DNA of 64,000 bases from Aeromicrobium sp. PE09-221 (GTDB taxonomy: Bacteria; Actinomycetota; Actinomycetes; Propionibacteriales; Nocardioidaceae): contig NZ_MIJB01000007.1 in the NCBI RefSeq assembly GCF_002174305.1, positions 62,001-126,000 on the forward strand, in the 5' to 3' direction. Position 1 is the first letter of the stretch; every line of letters begins with the position of its first letter. The notes below the pieces were generated by a model. The model worked only from the letters and a program-made list of their open reading frames with translations, ran no database searches and was not told where the DNA came from. The position numbers and the translations under genes were made by a program. This document shows, one piece after another, positions 8,579 through 19,722 of the stretch.

Positions 8579-10682
8579 TCTCACCGCCGTGATGCGGCCG
8601 CGGGGCATCGCCGTCGTCGGTGCCTCGCGGCGGCGCAGCCGGGGCACGCTGGTGCTCGCCAATCTCCAGCGCTTCGGCTACGAGGGACGGCTGTTCGCGG
8701 TCAACCCCGGTTACGAGTCGATCGGCGAGATCCCGTGCGTCCCGTCGGTGGACGACCTGCCGGACGACATCGACGTGGTCGTCGTGGCCGTTGCCGCGGA
8801 TGCGTCGCTCGAGGTGATGCGCGATGTCGCCGCGGCAGGCATCCCGGCTGCGATCATGCTGGCCAGCGGTTTCGGCGATGGCGGCGTCGGCCGGCATCGC
8901 CGGGAGGAGCTGGAGAAGCTGGTGGACTCGTCTGGACTGCTGCTGGTGGGACCGAACTGCTACGGCCTCGCGGACTTCTCCGCGGGGATCGCCGCCTACT
9001 CCGGGTCGATCGTGGATCCCCTCGACCGCGGGGGAGTCGCCCTGATCATGCAGTCGGGCGCGCTGACCCACTCGATCACCGATTCCGCCCTCGGACGTGG
9101 TCTCGGCCTCTCGGCGCTGGTGACGACCGGCAATGAGATCGGGCTGGGCGTCGCCGACTACATCGCGTGGTACGCCGCCGACCCCGCGACGACCACCATC
9201 GGCGTCTTCCTCGAAGGGTTGCGAGACACTGAGGCCTTCTCGCGCGCCTGCGAACGCGCCCGCGACGCCGGCAAGCCGGTGGTCGTCCTGGCAACCGGCA
9301 AGTCCGCCCGGAGCCGCGGCGCGGCGCTCGCGCACACGGGAGCGATCTCGGGCAGCGGGGGCGCTCTGGCCGGCCTGCTCCGTTCGATCGGCGCGGTGCA
9401 GGTCGATGACATGGACGAGTTCCGTGAGACGCTCCTGCTCTTCTCCGCCACCGGTAGGCCGACCGGCGGCGGGACCGCGCTGCTCTCCATCTCCGGCGGA
9501 GGGTCGGGCCTGCTAGCCGATCTCGCCGAGGATGTCGGGCTGGAGTTGCCGGACTTCACGGCGGAGACGTCGGCGGCTCTCAGCGCGGTCCTCCCCGATT
9601 TCGGCGTGGTCTCCAATCCGCTCGATGCCACGGGAACGGCCGCCGACGATCCCGAACTGCTCCACGATGTGCTGGTGCGCTCGGGCCGGGATCCGTCGGT
9701 GGGTGCGGTCTGCTTCGTGTTGAATGTCGGCGCGGCGGGTGAGGCGCAACGCGGTCTGTATCGCCGCCAGGCCACCACCCTGGCGCGATTCGCCACCTCG
9801 ACGGATGCCGTTCCGCTGGCCATGAGCCTCACGGCGGGACCCGTCGACCCGGTGGTGCGAGCGACCCTGGATGAGGCCGGCGTGCCGCTGCTGAGCGGCG
9901 CTCGGTCGTCGCTGGCCGCGATCGCCCGCTGGTCGTCCTGGCACGCGGACTCCGACCATCGCCCCCCGAGCCTTCAACCCGCGCCTGAGCGAAGAGAGCT
10001 CCCACGCGATCTCGGCGGCCGTTCCTCGTTGATGCAGCTGGTCGATGCCGGCGTGCGGGTGCCGCGCTTCGCCCTGGCCGATACCGCCGAGCGGGCCGGC
10101 GAGCTGGCCGAGGAGCTCGGCTTCCCGTGCGTGCTCAAGATCGAGTCGGCCGATATCGCGCACAAGACCGATGTCGGCGGTGTGCGCGTGGGACTGAGCT
10201 CTCGGGACGAGGTCGTCCAGGCGACCGAGGAGATCCTGGCGGCCGCATCCTCGCAGGTTCCCGATGCCGTGATCGACGGTGTGCTCGTCCAGGAGATGGT
10301 CGCGGGACCGGGGCTGGAGTGCCTCCTCGGCGTGGTGCGCGATCCCCAGGTGGGGCTGACCCTCTCGCTGGCTCCCGGCGGCGTCCTCGTCGAGCTGATC
10401 GGGGAGGTGCCCAGCTGGCCGTTGCCGCTCGGCCCCGAGGAGGTGGCCTGGCTGATCGACCACGGCCCGCTGGCGACCCTGCTCGACGGCTACCGGGGCG
10501 GTCCGCGCTACGACAGAGCGGCGCTGATCGAGAACGTGGTCGCCTTCGCAGGTCTCGTCGCCGCCTACGGCGAACAGGTCGAGGCGGTCGAGATCAATCC
10601 GCTGATCGTGCTGCCGGAGGGGCAGGGCGCCGTCGCGGTGGACTGTCTCATCGTGCCCCGTGATCATGGCGACCTCGGGTGA
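8568..10682 (+). CDS. Fused NDP-forming acyl-CoA ligase (ADP-forming acetyl-CoA synthetase family)
   Basis: This 704-residue single-chain protein contains a CoA-binding Rossmann domain (GIAVVGAS), two succinyl-CoA-synthetase-like domains with the phosphorylated His256 in an AHTGAIS loop, and a C-terminal ATP-grasp domain (LKIESADIAHKTDVGGV). It links acyl-CoA and free acid to ADP/ATP. The GTG at 8568 was chosen because it gives the expected N-terminus and overlaps the oxygenase gene; ATG at 8592 is an alternative. It is coupled by GTGA to the ThDP enzyme. The acid substrate is unknown. Confidence 0.86.
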   Translation: MSRDLTAVMRPRGIAVVGASRRRSRGTLVLANLQRFGYEGRLFAVNPGYESIGEIPCVPSVDDLPDDIDVVVVAVAADASLEVMRDVAAAGIPAAIMLASGFGDGGVGRHRREELEKLVDSSGLLLVGPNCYGLADFSAGIAAYSGSIVDPLDRGGVALIMQSGALTHSITDSALGRGLGLSALVTTGNEIGLGVADYIAWYAADPATTTIGVFLEGLRDTEAFSRACERARDAGKPVVVLATGKSARSRGAALAHTGAISGSGGALAGLLRSIGAVQVDDMDEFRETLLLFSATGRPTGGGTALLSISGGGSGLLADLAEDVGLELPDFTAETSAALSAVLPDFGVVSNPLDATGTAADDPELLHDVLVRSGRDPSVGAVCFVLNVGAAGEAQRGLYRRQATTLARFATSTDAVPLAMSLTAGPVDPVVRATLDEAGVPLLSGARSSLAAIARWSSWHADSDHRPPSLQPAPERRELPRDLGGRSSLMQLVDAGVRVPRFALADTAERAGELAEELGFPCVLKIESADIAHKTDVGGVRVGLSSRDEVVQATEEILAAASSQVPDAVIDGVLVQEMVAGPGLECLLGVVRDPQVGLTLSLAPGGVLVELIGEVPSWPLPLGPEEVAWLIDHGPLATLLDGYRGGPRYDRAALIENVVAFAGLVAAYGEQVEAVEINPLIVLPEGQGAVAVDCLIVPRDHGDLG

Positions 10683-12310
10683 GCCGAGACATGAGAGCCA
10701 TGGAGACGGTGCACGAGGCGGTCGCAGCCGCGATCGCCGATCAGCGGGGCCCGGTGTTCGGGCTCATCGGCGATGCCAACATGCGGATCATCGATCGCTA
10801 TGTCAATGAGCATGGCGGCCGATTCCTCGGTGCCGTCCACGAGGCCGGGGCCGTCGGGATGGCCGACGGCTGGTCCCGGATCTCCGGGCGTGTGGGCTTC
10901 GCCTCGTTGACCCATGGGCCGGGTCTGACCAATGCCCTGACCGCGCTCACCGAAGCGGTGCGGGCCCGCAGCTCGCTCGTGCTGCTCACGGGGTCCACGC
11001 CGTCGGACGAGGAACACTTCCAGCGCTTCGACATCGAGGGCCTGGCCGACCTGGCCGGAGCCGGTTTCCTCCGGCTGGATGCGCGGAGGTCGGCGCGATA
11101 CCTGATCGCGGAGGCGGCCGCTCTCACGCACCGGAGCCGCCGTCCCGTGGTGGTGGACATTCCCGTCGACCTCCTCGATCAGTCCTCGACCGACGAGGAC
11201 CCGGCGGACCCGATCTTGCTCGCGGAGTCCCCGACGGTTGATGCCGACCAGCTCGACCGCGTGCTCGGCATTCTCGCGACCGCCCGGCGCCCCGTCATCC
11301 TGGCCGGGCGCGGGGCCGTGTTGTCGGGGGCTGGGCCCGCGATCGCCCGATTGGCGGACCTGATATCCGCGCCGCTGGCCACGACGCTGTTGGCGAAGGG
11401 CCTGTTCGCCGGACATCCGGCAGAGCTCGGGGTCATGGGCACGCTGGGGTCCGATATCGCCACCGAGGTGATCAGCCGGGCCGATTGCATCATCGCCTTC
11501 GGCGCCGGTCTCAACCGGTTCACGACGGCCGGGGGCGGGCTCCTCGACGGCGCGACGGTCATCCGCTGCGATGACGACCCCGAGCGGATCACCGGGTCGG
11601 GCGATGTCCCGATCCTCGCCGACGCGGCCCAGGCCGCGCACCTCCTCCACGACACGCTGGCCGCCAACGAGATCGAGTTCTCCGGCTATCGCGACGAGAG
11701 GATGCTCGCCCGGATCGCCGAGTACGACCCGCGCGCGGCGCTCATCGATCGCAGCGGCGATGGTCGCATCGACCTGCGATTGGCGATGCTCCAGCTCGAC
11801 GACCTGCTGCCAGCCGACCGTCTGGTGGTGTCGGATACCGGCCGGTTCATCTATCCGACCTGGAAATACCTCGGGGTGGGACGACCGGGGCACTTCGTGC
11901 ATACCCTGAACTTCGCGTCGATCGGGCTCGGTCTGGCGACCGCCATCGGTGCCGCCGTCGCCGAACCGGACCGACTCGCTGTGGCGGTCGTGGGCGACGG
12001 CGGGGGACTGATGAGCATCCACGAGTTGGTGACGGCAGTGCGCCACCGCGTGCCGCTCGTCGTCCTCGTCTGCAACGACGGCGCCTATGGGATGGAGTAC
12101 CGCTATCTCGACGATGCGGGGCTCGATCCGTCGCTGTCCCTGCTACCGGGCGCGGACTTCACGCGCATCGCCGAGGCGATGGGCTGTCGCGCGGTGCGCA
12201 TCACTTCACTCGACGAGCTCGGGGCGATACCCGATCTCGTCGCCGATAGGGGCCGGCGGCCGCTGGTCGTTGAGCTGGTGACCGACCCGCGGCACGACCC
12301 TGGCCGATGA
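10679..12310 (+). CDS. Thiamine diphosphate-dependent enzyme (acetolactate synthase/benzoylformate decarboxylase-like)
   Basis: This 543-residue protein has the three-domain ThDP lyase layout. The activating Glu55 lies in HEAGAVGMADG, and the cofactor motif runs from Gly439-Asp440-Gly441 to Asn466-Asp467. It probably decarboxylates or ligates a 2-oxo acid or acts as a 2-hydroxyacyl-CoA lyase; the sequence alone does not decide. The GTG at 10679 overlaps the previous stop; ATG at 10691 is possible. It is the last gene of the cluster and faces glbO convergently across 39 bases. Confidence 0.84.
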   Translation: MSRDMRAMETVHEAVAAAIADQRGPVFGLIGDANMRIIDRYVNEHGGRFLGAVHEAGAVGMADGWSRISGRVGFASLTHGPGLTNALTALTEAVRARSSLVLLTGSTPSDEEHFQRFDIEGLADLAGAGFLRLDARRSARYLIAEAAALTHRSRRPVVVDIPVDLLDQSSTDEDPADPILLAESPTVDADQLDRVLGILATARRPVILAGRGAVLSGAGPAIARLADLISAPLATTLLAKGLFAGHPAELGVMGTLGSDIATEVISRADCIIAFGAGLNRFTTAGGGLLDGATVIRCDDDPERITGSGDVPILADAAQAAHLLHDTLAANEIEFSGYRDERMLARIAEYDPRAALIDRSGDGRIDLRLAMLQLDDLLPADRLVVSDTGRFIYPTWKYLGVGRPGHFVHTLNFASIGLGLATAIGAAVAEPDRLAVAVVGDGGGLMSIHELVTAVRHRVPLVVLVCNDGAYGMEYRYLDDAGLDPSLSLLPGADFTRIAEAMGCRAVRITSLDELGAIPDLVADRGRRPLVVELVTDPRHDPGR

Positions 12311-12349
12311 GCCGTGCGGTCGGCGCAGCGGTCACACGCAAGGGAGGTC

Positions 12350-12733
12350 TCAGTCCGGGGTGTTGATCATGAACTGGGCGGCGTGCTGGGCGTAGCCCCA
12401 GAAGCGCGCGTCGTGCTCGGGATCGAGGTCGACGGCGTCCAGTCCCTCGCGGAAGTGCCGCAACCAACGATCGCGGGCCTCGGAGTTCACCGCGAACGGA
12501 GCGTGCCGCATACGAAGGCGGGGGTGTCCGCGCTGCTCGGAATAGGTCGTCGGGCCGCCCCAATACTGCTCCAGGAACATGGTGAACCGCTCCGCCGCCG
12601 GGCCGAGGTCCTCCTCGGGATACATCGGGCGCAGCACCTCGTCCTCGGCGACTCCCGCGTAGAACACCTTCACGATGCGCTCGATCGTGGCGCGCCCGCC
12701 GATGGCCTCATAGAAGTTGTCCTCGTCGCTCAT
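12350..12733 (-). CDS. glbO: Group II truncated haemoglobin
   Basis: This 127-residue 2-on-2 globin carries the proximal His77 in RMRHAPF and Trp90 (RDRWL), typical of group II (TrbO) proteins that bind oxygen and handle reactive oxygen or nitrogen species. Length matches the family. It lies downstream of the mscS-like gene on the same strand with a 73-base gap, and near pepN, as glbO does in mycobacteria (from memory). Confidence 0.88.
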   Translation of the reverse strand: MSDEDNFYEAIGGRATIERIVKVFYAGVAEDEVLRPMYPEEDLGPAAERFTMFLEQYWGGPTTYSEQRGHPRLRMRHAPFAVNSEARDRWLRHFREGLDAVDLDPEHDARFWGYAQHAAQFMINTPD

Positions 12734-12806
12734 GCCCGCACCGCCCGTGGGAGAAGCGCGCTAGGCCGGTACCGGTATGAAGCCGTGCTGATCGTTCGCT
12801 CGCTCA

Positions 12807-13706
12807 TCAGTAACCTCCAGGTGGAACCATCGTGACCGGGATCCGGATGCCCGCCGCGTCGAAGCGGTGCTTGACGCGCTGGCGCATGGCGCGAGCGACA
12901 CCCCACTGCTCGAGTGGAGCGGTCTTCAGCACGACGCGGATGACGACGCCGTCCTTGTCGAAGCGCTCGACACCCCACACCTCGGGGGGCTCGAGGATCA
13001 CGCCCTCGAAGGCCTTCTCGGCATACATCTCGTTGGCCACATCGTGCAGGATGCGTTGCGCCTCGTCCAGATCGGACTCATAGGCGACGGTGATGTCCAG
13101 GACCGTGCGAGCCCAGTTCTGGCTCGAATTGCCCACGCGCAGGATCTCGCCGTTGCGCACGTACCAGACGGTGCCGTCAACATCACGCAGTCGTGTGACG
13201 CGCAGGCCCACGGACTCCACCGTCCCGGCGGCCTCGCCGAGGTCCACGACATCGCCGACCCCGTACTGGTCCTCCAACATCATCGAAATGCCCGCGAGGA
13301 AGTCCTTCACGAGGGTCTGTGCGCCGAAGCCGAGTGCGACGCCGACGATGCCGGCGCTCGTCAAGAGAGGTGCGACGGGGATGCCGAAGCTCGCCAGGAT
13401 GGTGACGACCGCGATGGTGAGGATGATGCCGGTCGCGACGCTCTTGAGCAGCGATCCGGTTGCTTCGGCGCGCTGACGTCGCCGCTGGGCAGCGGGCTCC
13501 CCGCGCTCGGCGATCTTGGCGCCGGCCTTCGTCTGAGCGATCGCATTGGGCATCGCTCCTTTGGCCGCTTGGCTGATCAGCCGGTCGATCAGCCGATTGG
13601 CCACCCAGCGCAGAACCAGCGCGAAGGCGATGATGATGATCGCCCGCAGCGGCACTTCGACGAAGCGGTGAAACCATGGTTCGTCGAGGAAGTCGAGGTC
13701 AGGCAT
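12807..13706 (-). CDS. Mechanosensitive channel of small conductance (MscS) family protein
   Basis: This 299-residue membrane protein has an N-terminal hydrophobic helix, a charged linker, two further helices, and the MscS pore-lining and beta-domain signature (GIVGVALGFGAQTLVKDFLAG, then GDVVDLGEAAGTVESVGLR). It releases solutes under osmotic downshock. The Met at 13706 was preferred over 90 upstream bases of open frame because it immediately precedes the first helix region and leaves a 34-base divergent gap to the small membrane gene. Confidence 0.88.
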   Translation of the reverse strand: MPDLDFLDEPWFHRFVEVPLRAIIIIAFALVLRWVANRLIDRLISQAAKGAMPNAIAQTKAGAKIAERGEPAAQRRRQRAEATGSLLKSVATGIILTIAVVTILASFGIPVAPLLTSAGIVGVALGFGAQTLVKDFLAGISMMLEDQYGVGDVVDLGEAAGTVESVGLRVTRLRDVDGTVWYVRNGEILRVGNSSQNWARTVLDITVAYESDLDEAQRILHDVANEMYAEKAFEGVILEPPEVWGVERFDKDGVVIRVVLKTAPLEQWGVARAMRQRVKHRFDAAGIRIPVTMVPPGGY

Positions 13707-13740
13707 GGCTCCCAACGTACCGGCCGATACGATAGGGCCC

Positions 13741-14007
13741 ATGAGCCTCGTCCGCGCCTTCACGACCCTTGTGGCCGCTGTGGCCGCCGTCCTCATCGCG
13801 ACTGCCGGACCGGCGGCCGCCTCGACCGCCCCTTACACCTGGGAACAGGACGAGCCGCTCAGTACGCTGTACGTCGTCGGCATATTCGCGGGTGTCCCAC
13901 TGGCGCTGTTCGTGGTCATCTGGATCTTCGCCGCCGCGACCGCCCGCAACAACTACGTCCCCCCGGCTCCGTCCACGGAGCTCGAGAAGGTCGACGCGGA
14001 CCACTGA
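13741..14007 (+). CDS. Small secreted/membrane protein of unknown function
   Basis: The 88-residue product has an N-terminal hydrophobic segment (LVAAVAAVLIATAGPAAAS) that looks like a signal peptide, a short exposed region and one transmembrane helix around residues 47-66, then a basic and polar tail. No family is recognised. The ATG at 13741 is used because the upstream extension overlaps the divergent mscS start. A strong terminator follows 14 bases after the stop. Confidence 0.7.
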   Translation: MSLVRAFTTLVAAVAAVLIATAGPAAASTAPYTWEQDEPLSTLYVVGIFAGVPLALFVVIWIFAAATARNNYVPPAPSTELEKVDADH

Positions 14008-14021
14008 CCCGCTCCATGAGG

Positions 14022-14048
14022 AAGGCCCCCGCCGGCGGCGGGGGCCTT
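14022..14048. terminator. Perfect 12-bp-stem hairpin terminator
   Basis: Arms AAGGCCCCCGCC and GGCGGGGGCCTT are exact complements around a GGC spacer, followed by TCTGCATTC. It ends the small membrane gene and may also serve pepN transcription from the other strand. Confidence 0.8.
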
Positions 14049-14091
14049 CTGCATTCCCACGACTCGTGTCGCAGCGGAGTTGGGGACGAAC

Positions 14092-14140
14092 GATGATGCG
14101 TTGCGGCTGCCAGGACAACCGCAACGCATCATCATCGGTC
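14092..14140. repeat. Palindromic repeat element (copy A)
   Basis: A perfect 15-bp inverted repeat lies at 14092-14106 and 14119-14133 around a 12-base loop. Bases 14095-14140 match 20612-20657 at 39 of 46 positions by eye, in the same orientation. It lies just past the terminator and before the pepN stop. It resembles REP-type or MITE-type dispersed palindromes; function is unknown. Confidence 0.6.
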
Positions 14141-14163
14141 GGGGCTTCGCCCAGCGAGCTCGC

Positions 14164-16680
<2,517 letters not shown>

Positions 16681-16965
16681 GAGTTCACTCTTTCACGAAC
16701 CCCCCACCGGCTCATCACACGGCGTGAGCCGCGACGGACGCCCGGATGTCAGCGCCGCGGTCCGCCGTCGGCGACCCGGCCACTGGCGAGACGCCACAGC
16801 AGGGGCACACCCCGCTCGTCGGTGCTCATCCGGTCATCGACCCTGGCCTCTACGGGTGATCGCGTCGTCGGCCGTCGCTCGTACCACTCATGACCGGACC
16901 TGACGGCGGGTCTCATGCATGTCGCTCGGATCGGCCTGAGGTCCCTCGTGGGGCAGGATGGACGT

Positions 16966-18111
16966 ATGGACATTCCCTTCGCCGCGTCCGAGCGGTCGAG
17001 CGTGGGCATCGAGTGGGAGCTCGCTCTCGTCGACGCCGACTCCGGTGACCTGCGCCAGGTGGCGCAGACCGTGCTCGACGCGGTGGCTCCGGCCGGCGGG
17101 GGAGAACACCCCAACGTCCGGCAGGAGCTCCTGCTCAACACGGTCGAGGTGGTCTCCGATGTCCGCCGCACGGTCGCGGAGGCGGGGCGCGACCTGCAGC
17201 GTGCGATCGATGAGATCCGCGCGGTCACCGATCCGCTGCGCGTCGAGCTCATGAGCGCGGGCACCCACCCCTTCGCCCGCTGGGACAACCAGCGCGTCAC
17301 CGATAAGGAGCGCTATCAGACGCTCATCGACCGTACTCAGTGGTGGGGCCGACAGATGCTCATCTACGGCGTCCACGTGCACGTCGGCATCGAGGACCGC
17401 GACAAGGTCCTGCCCATCAGCAACGCGATGCTCGCCTACTACGGCCATCTGCAGGCCCTCAGCGCGTCGTCACCGTTCTGGGGCGGCAAGGAGACCGGGT
17501 ACGCCTCCAATCGTGCGCTCATGTTCCAGCAACTGCCCACCGCGGGGTTGCCCTTCCACTTCCGTGAGTGGGCCGAGCTGGAGCACTATGTCCAGGACCT
17601 CACCACGACGGGCGTCATCGACATCTTCGATGAGATCCGCTGGGACCTGCGCCCGTCGCCGAAGTTCGGGACGCTCGAGGTGCGGGTGTGCGACGGCATC
17701 CCGACGATGCGGGAGCTGCTCGCCACCTCGGCGCTCACGCACTGCCTCGTGGAGTACTTCTCCGGCGAGCTCGACGCCGGTCGGGAGCTGCCCGATCTGC
17801 CGCCGTGGTTCGCGCAGGAGAACAAGTGGCGCTCCGCGCGGTACGGCATGGACTCCTGGCTCATCCTCGACCAGCACGCCAACGAGGATCTCGTCACGGC
17901 CGACCTGGCTCGCCTGGTCGAGAGGCTCGCCCCGGTCGCGGAGCGGCTCGGCTGTACCGACGAGCTCGGCCACGTCGAAGAGATCGTGCGGTACGGCCCC
18001 TCGTACGAACGGCAGCGTCGCGTCGCCGCGGCCCACGACGGACGACTCGACGCGGTGGTCGGCTCGCTCGTGGACGAGATGCGAGCCGGGCACCCGTTGC
18101 CGGTGAGGTGA
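16966..18111 (+). CDS. Glutamate-cysteine ligase family 2 (YbdK-like) carboxylate-amine ligase
   Basis: This 381-residue protein has the GCS2 N-terminus (VGIEWELALVD) and central HVHVGIED motif of the YbdK group. These are ATP-dependent carboxylate-amine ligases with weak or unknown glutamate-cysteine ligase activity. A mycothiol-type organism would not need glutathione, so the natural product is unclear. The ATG at 16966 follows a GGGGCAGGA site; the upstream open frame is discounted as leader. Confidence 0.85.
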   Translation: MDIPFAASERSSVGIEWELALVDADSGDLRQVAQTVLDAVAPAGGGEHPNVRQELLLNTVEVVSDVRRTVAEAGRDLQRAIDEIRAVTDPLRVELMSAGTHPFARWDNQRVTDKERYQTLIDRTQWWGRQMLIYGVHVHVGIEDRDKVLPISNAMLAYYGHLQALSASSPFWGGKETGYASNRALMFQQLPTAGLPFHFREWAELEHYVQDLTTTGVIDIFDEIRWDLRPSPKFGTLEVRVCDGIPTMRELLATSALTHCLVEYFSGELDAGRELPDLPPWFAQENKWRSARYGMDSWLILDQHANEDLVTADLARLVERLAPVAERLGCTDELGHVEEIVRYGPSYERQRRVAAAHDGRLDAVVGSLVDEMRAGHPLPVR

Positions 18112-18466
18112 GACCGCGTCGGCGTCGCCTCATAGGTGCGCAACGGCCGGCATCTGCCGTGCGTCCTCGCCGACTCGTCGACCCCATGCAGGCCCGCTGT
18201 CGCTCCCGCGGGCGGCCGGAGGACACCGCCGAGCAGCCGGCTGGAGCCGCCGACGTGGCCGGCCCGCACGAGCGGGCGATCGCGAAGCTGAGGTCGTGGG
18301 CGATGCGCTCGAAGCGCCGCAGTGCGCCGGGATCGGCCGAACCGGCGGACCCGAGTGCGGCGTCGGCGGCCTGGCCTTCCGGATCGGAGCTCGTCGCACG
18401 AGGGGGTCGTCACGAGTGTGAGAACCGTGGGAATGCCGAAGGTGGTGCCGATGGTTGCACTACGGT
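18112..18466. other. 355-base gap without a convincing gene
   Basis: Short open frames here encode Arg/Pro/Ala-rich strings with no recognisable domain, as expected for non-coding GC-rich DNA. The right end (about 18410-18466) should hold the promoter of the DsbA-like gene. Confidence 0.5.
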
Positions 18467-19078
18467 ATGAGCAATTCACCTGAGACCGTCGACTTCTGGT
18501 TCGACCCGTTGTGCCCGTGGGCGTGGATGACATCGCGGTGGATGCTGGAGGTGGAGCAGGTCCGCGATGTTCGCACGCGATTCCGCATCATGAGCCTCGC
18601 CGTGCTCAATGAGGACAAGGACATCCCGGAGGACTACCGCGAGATGCTCAAGACCGCGATGGGCCCGGTGCGCGTGTGCCAGGCGGCGGCCGACCATGCG
18701 GGACCGGATATCCTGCGAGACCTCTACACGGCACTCGGAAACCGGCGTCATCCCGGCGGTCGTGACTACGATCGCGAGGTCTTCGTCGAGGCATTGGAGG
18801 AGGTCGGACTTCCCGCATCGCTCGCCGATGCCGCCGATGATCCGCAGTACGACGATGCCATCCGCGCATCGCATGCGGAGGGCATCGGATTGGTGGGTGA
18901 GGAAGTCGGCACGCCGGTCATCGCGATCGCGGGAACGGCCTTCTTCGGTCCGGTCTTGAGCCCGGCGCCGAAGGGTGAGGAGGCCGGCAAGGTGTGGGAC
19001 GGTGCGCGTCTGCTCGCCGGCTACGAGGGCTTCTTCGAGCTCAAGCGCACGCGCACGCGCGACCCGATCTTCGACTGA
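18467..19078 (+). CDS. DsbA-family protein, mycothiol-dependent nitroreductase-like (Rv2466c type)
   Basis: This 203-residue thioredoxin-fold protein begins with the active-site segment DPLCPWAW. It is a CPWA motif with a single N-terminal cysteine where the mycobacterial relative is recalled to have CPWC. A cis-Pro region GTPVIAIAG follows. The Mtb relative uses mycothiol to reduce nitro-compounds. Position beside rpiB and nei agrees with the Rv2466c-Rv2464c order (from memory). The ATG at 18467 was chosen over one at 18455 because it starts the conserved region. Confidence 0.85.
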   Translation: MSNSPETVDFWFDPLCPWAWMTSRWMLEVEQVRDVRTRFRIMSLAVLNEDKDIPEDYREMLKTAMGPVRVCQAAADHAGPDILRDLYTALGNRRHPGGRDYDREVFVEALEEVGLPASLADAADDPQYDDAIRASHAEGIGLVGEEVGTPVIAIAGTAFFGPVLSPAPKGEEAGKVWDGARLLAGYEGFFELKRTRTRDPIFD

Positions 19079-19263
19079 CCGCGTCCCCGGTGGCGGTAGC
19101 TCGTCAACCTTTCGCTCCCGCTGGAGGTGGACCATCGACGTCATCGCGACCCGGATGGGGTTGATGGCCTACCTCCACCGTGGTCGGCCGCCGCCGTCGG
19201 GATGCTCGAGACCGGTGAGTGGGCGACTCCTTCGGCTGGAAGGCGGGTTGGGATACTGGGGCT

Positions 19264-19722
19264 ATGCGCGTTCACCTCGCGGCGGATCACGCCGGCTTCG
19301 AACTCAAGACCCATCTGATCGCCTGGTTGACGGAGAACGGCCACGAGCCGGTGGACCACGGCGCCTTCGAGTACGACGCCGAGGACGACTATCCGCCGTT
19401 CTGCGTGGCTGCCGCCGAGGCGACCGTCGCCGATCCGGGCTCGCTCGGCCTCGTCATCGGGGGCTCGGGCAATGGAGAGCAGATCGCCGCCAACAAGGTC
19501 AAGGGCGCCCGCGCGGCCCTCGCGTGGAGCGTGGAGACCGCAGAACTGGCGCGTCAGCACAACAACGCCCAGATCATCGGTATCGGCGCGCGGCAGCACA
19601 GCGTCGAGGAGGTCGAGGCGATCGTCGCGGCCTTCCTCGCGACGCCGTGGAGCGAGGCCGACCGGCACCAGCGACGCATCGATCTGCTCTCGCGCTACGA
19701 GGAGACCGGCGCGTTTGCCTGA
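19264..19722 (+). CDS. rpiB: Ribose-5-phosphate isomerase B
   Basis: This 152-residue RpiB/LacAB-fold enzyme interconverts ribose-5-phosphate and ribulose-5-phosphate. Substrate residues Asp9-His10 and the GGSGNGEQIAANK loop with Glu72 as base are visible; Glu in this place (rather than Cys) is the actinobacterial form. The ATG at 19264 gives the canonical MRVHLAADHAG start. The gene overlaps nei by eight bases. Confidence 0.93.
   Translation: MRVHLAADHAGFELKTHLIAWLTENGHEPVDHGAFEYDAEDDYPPFCVAAAEATVADPGSLGLVIGGSGNGEQIAANKVKGARAALAWSVETAELARQHNNAQIIGIGARQHSVEEVEAIVAAFLATPWSEADRHQRRIDLLSRYEETGAFA

Noticed and set aside
18112-18466. Possible small gene between the GCS2-type gene and the DsbA-like gene
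   Set aside because: Only Arg/Pro-rich translations without a ribosome-binding site were seen.
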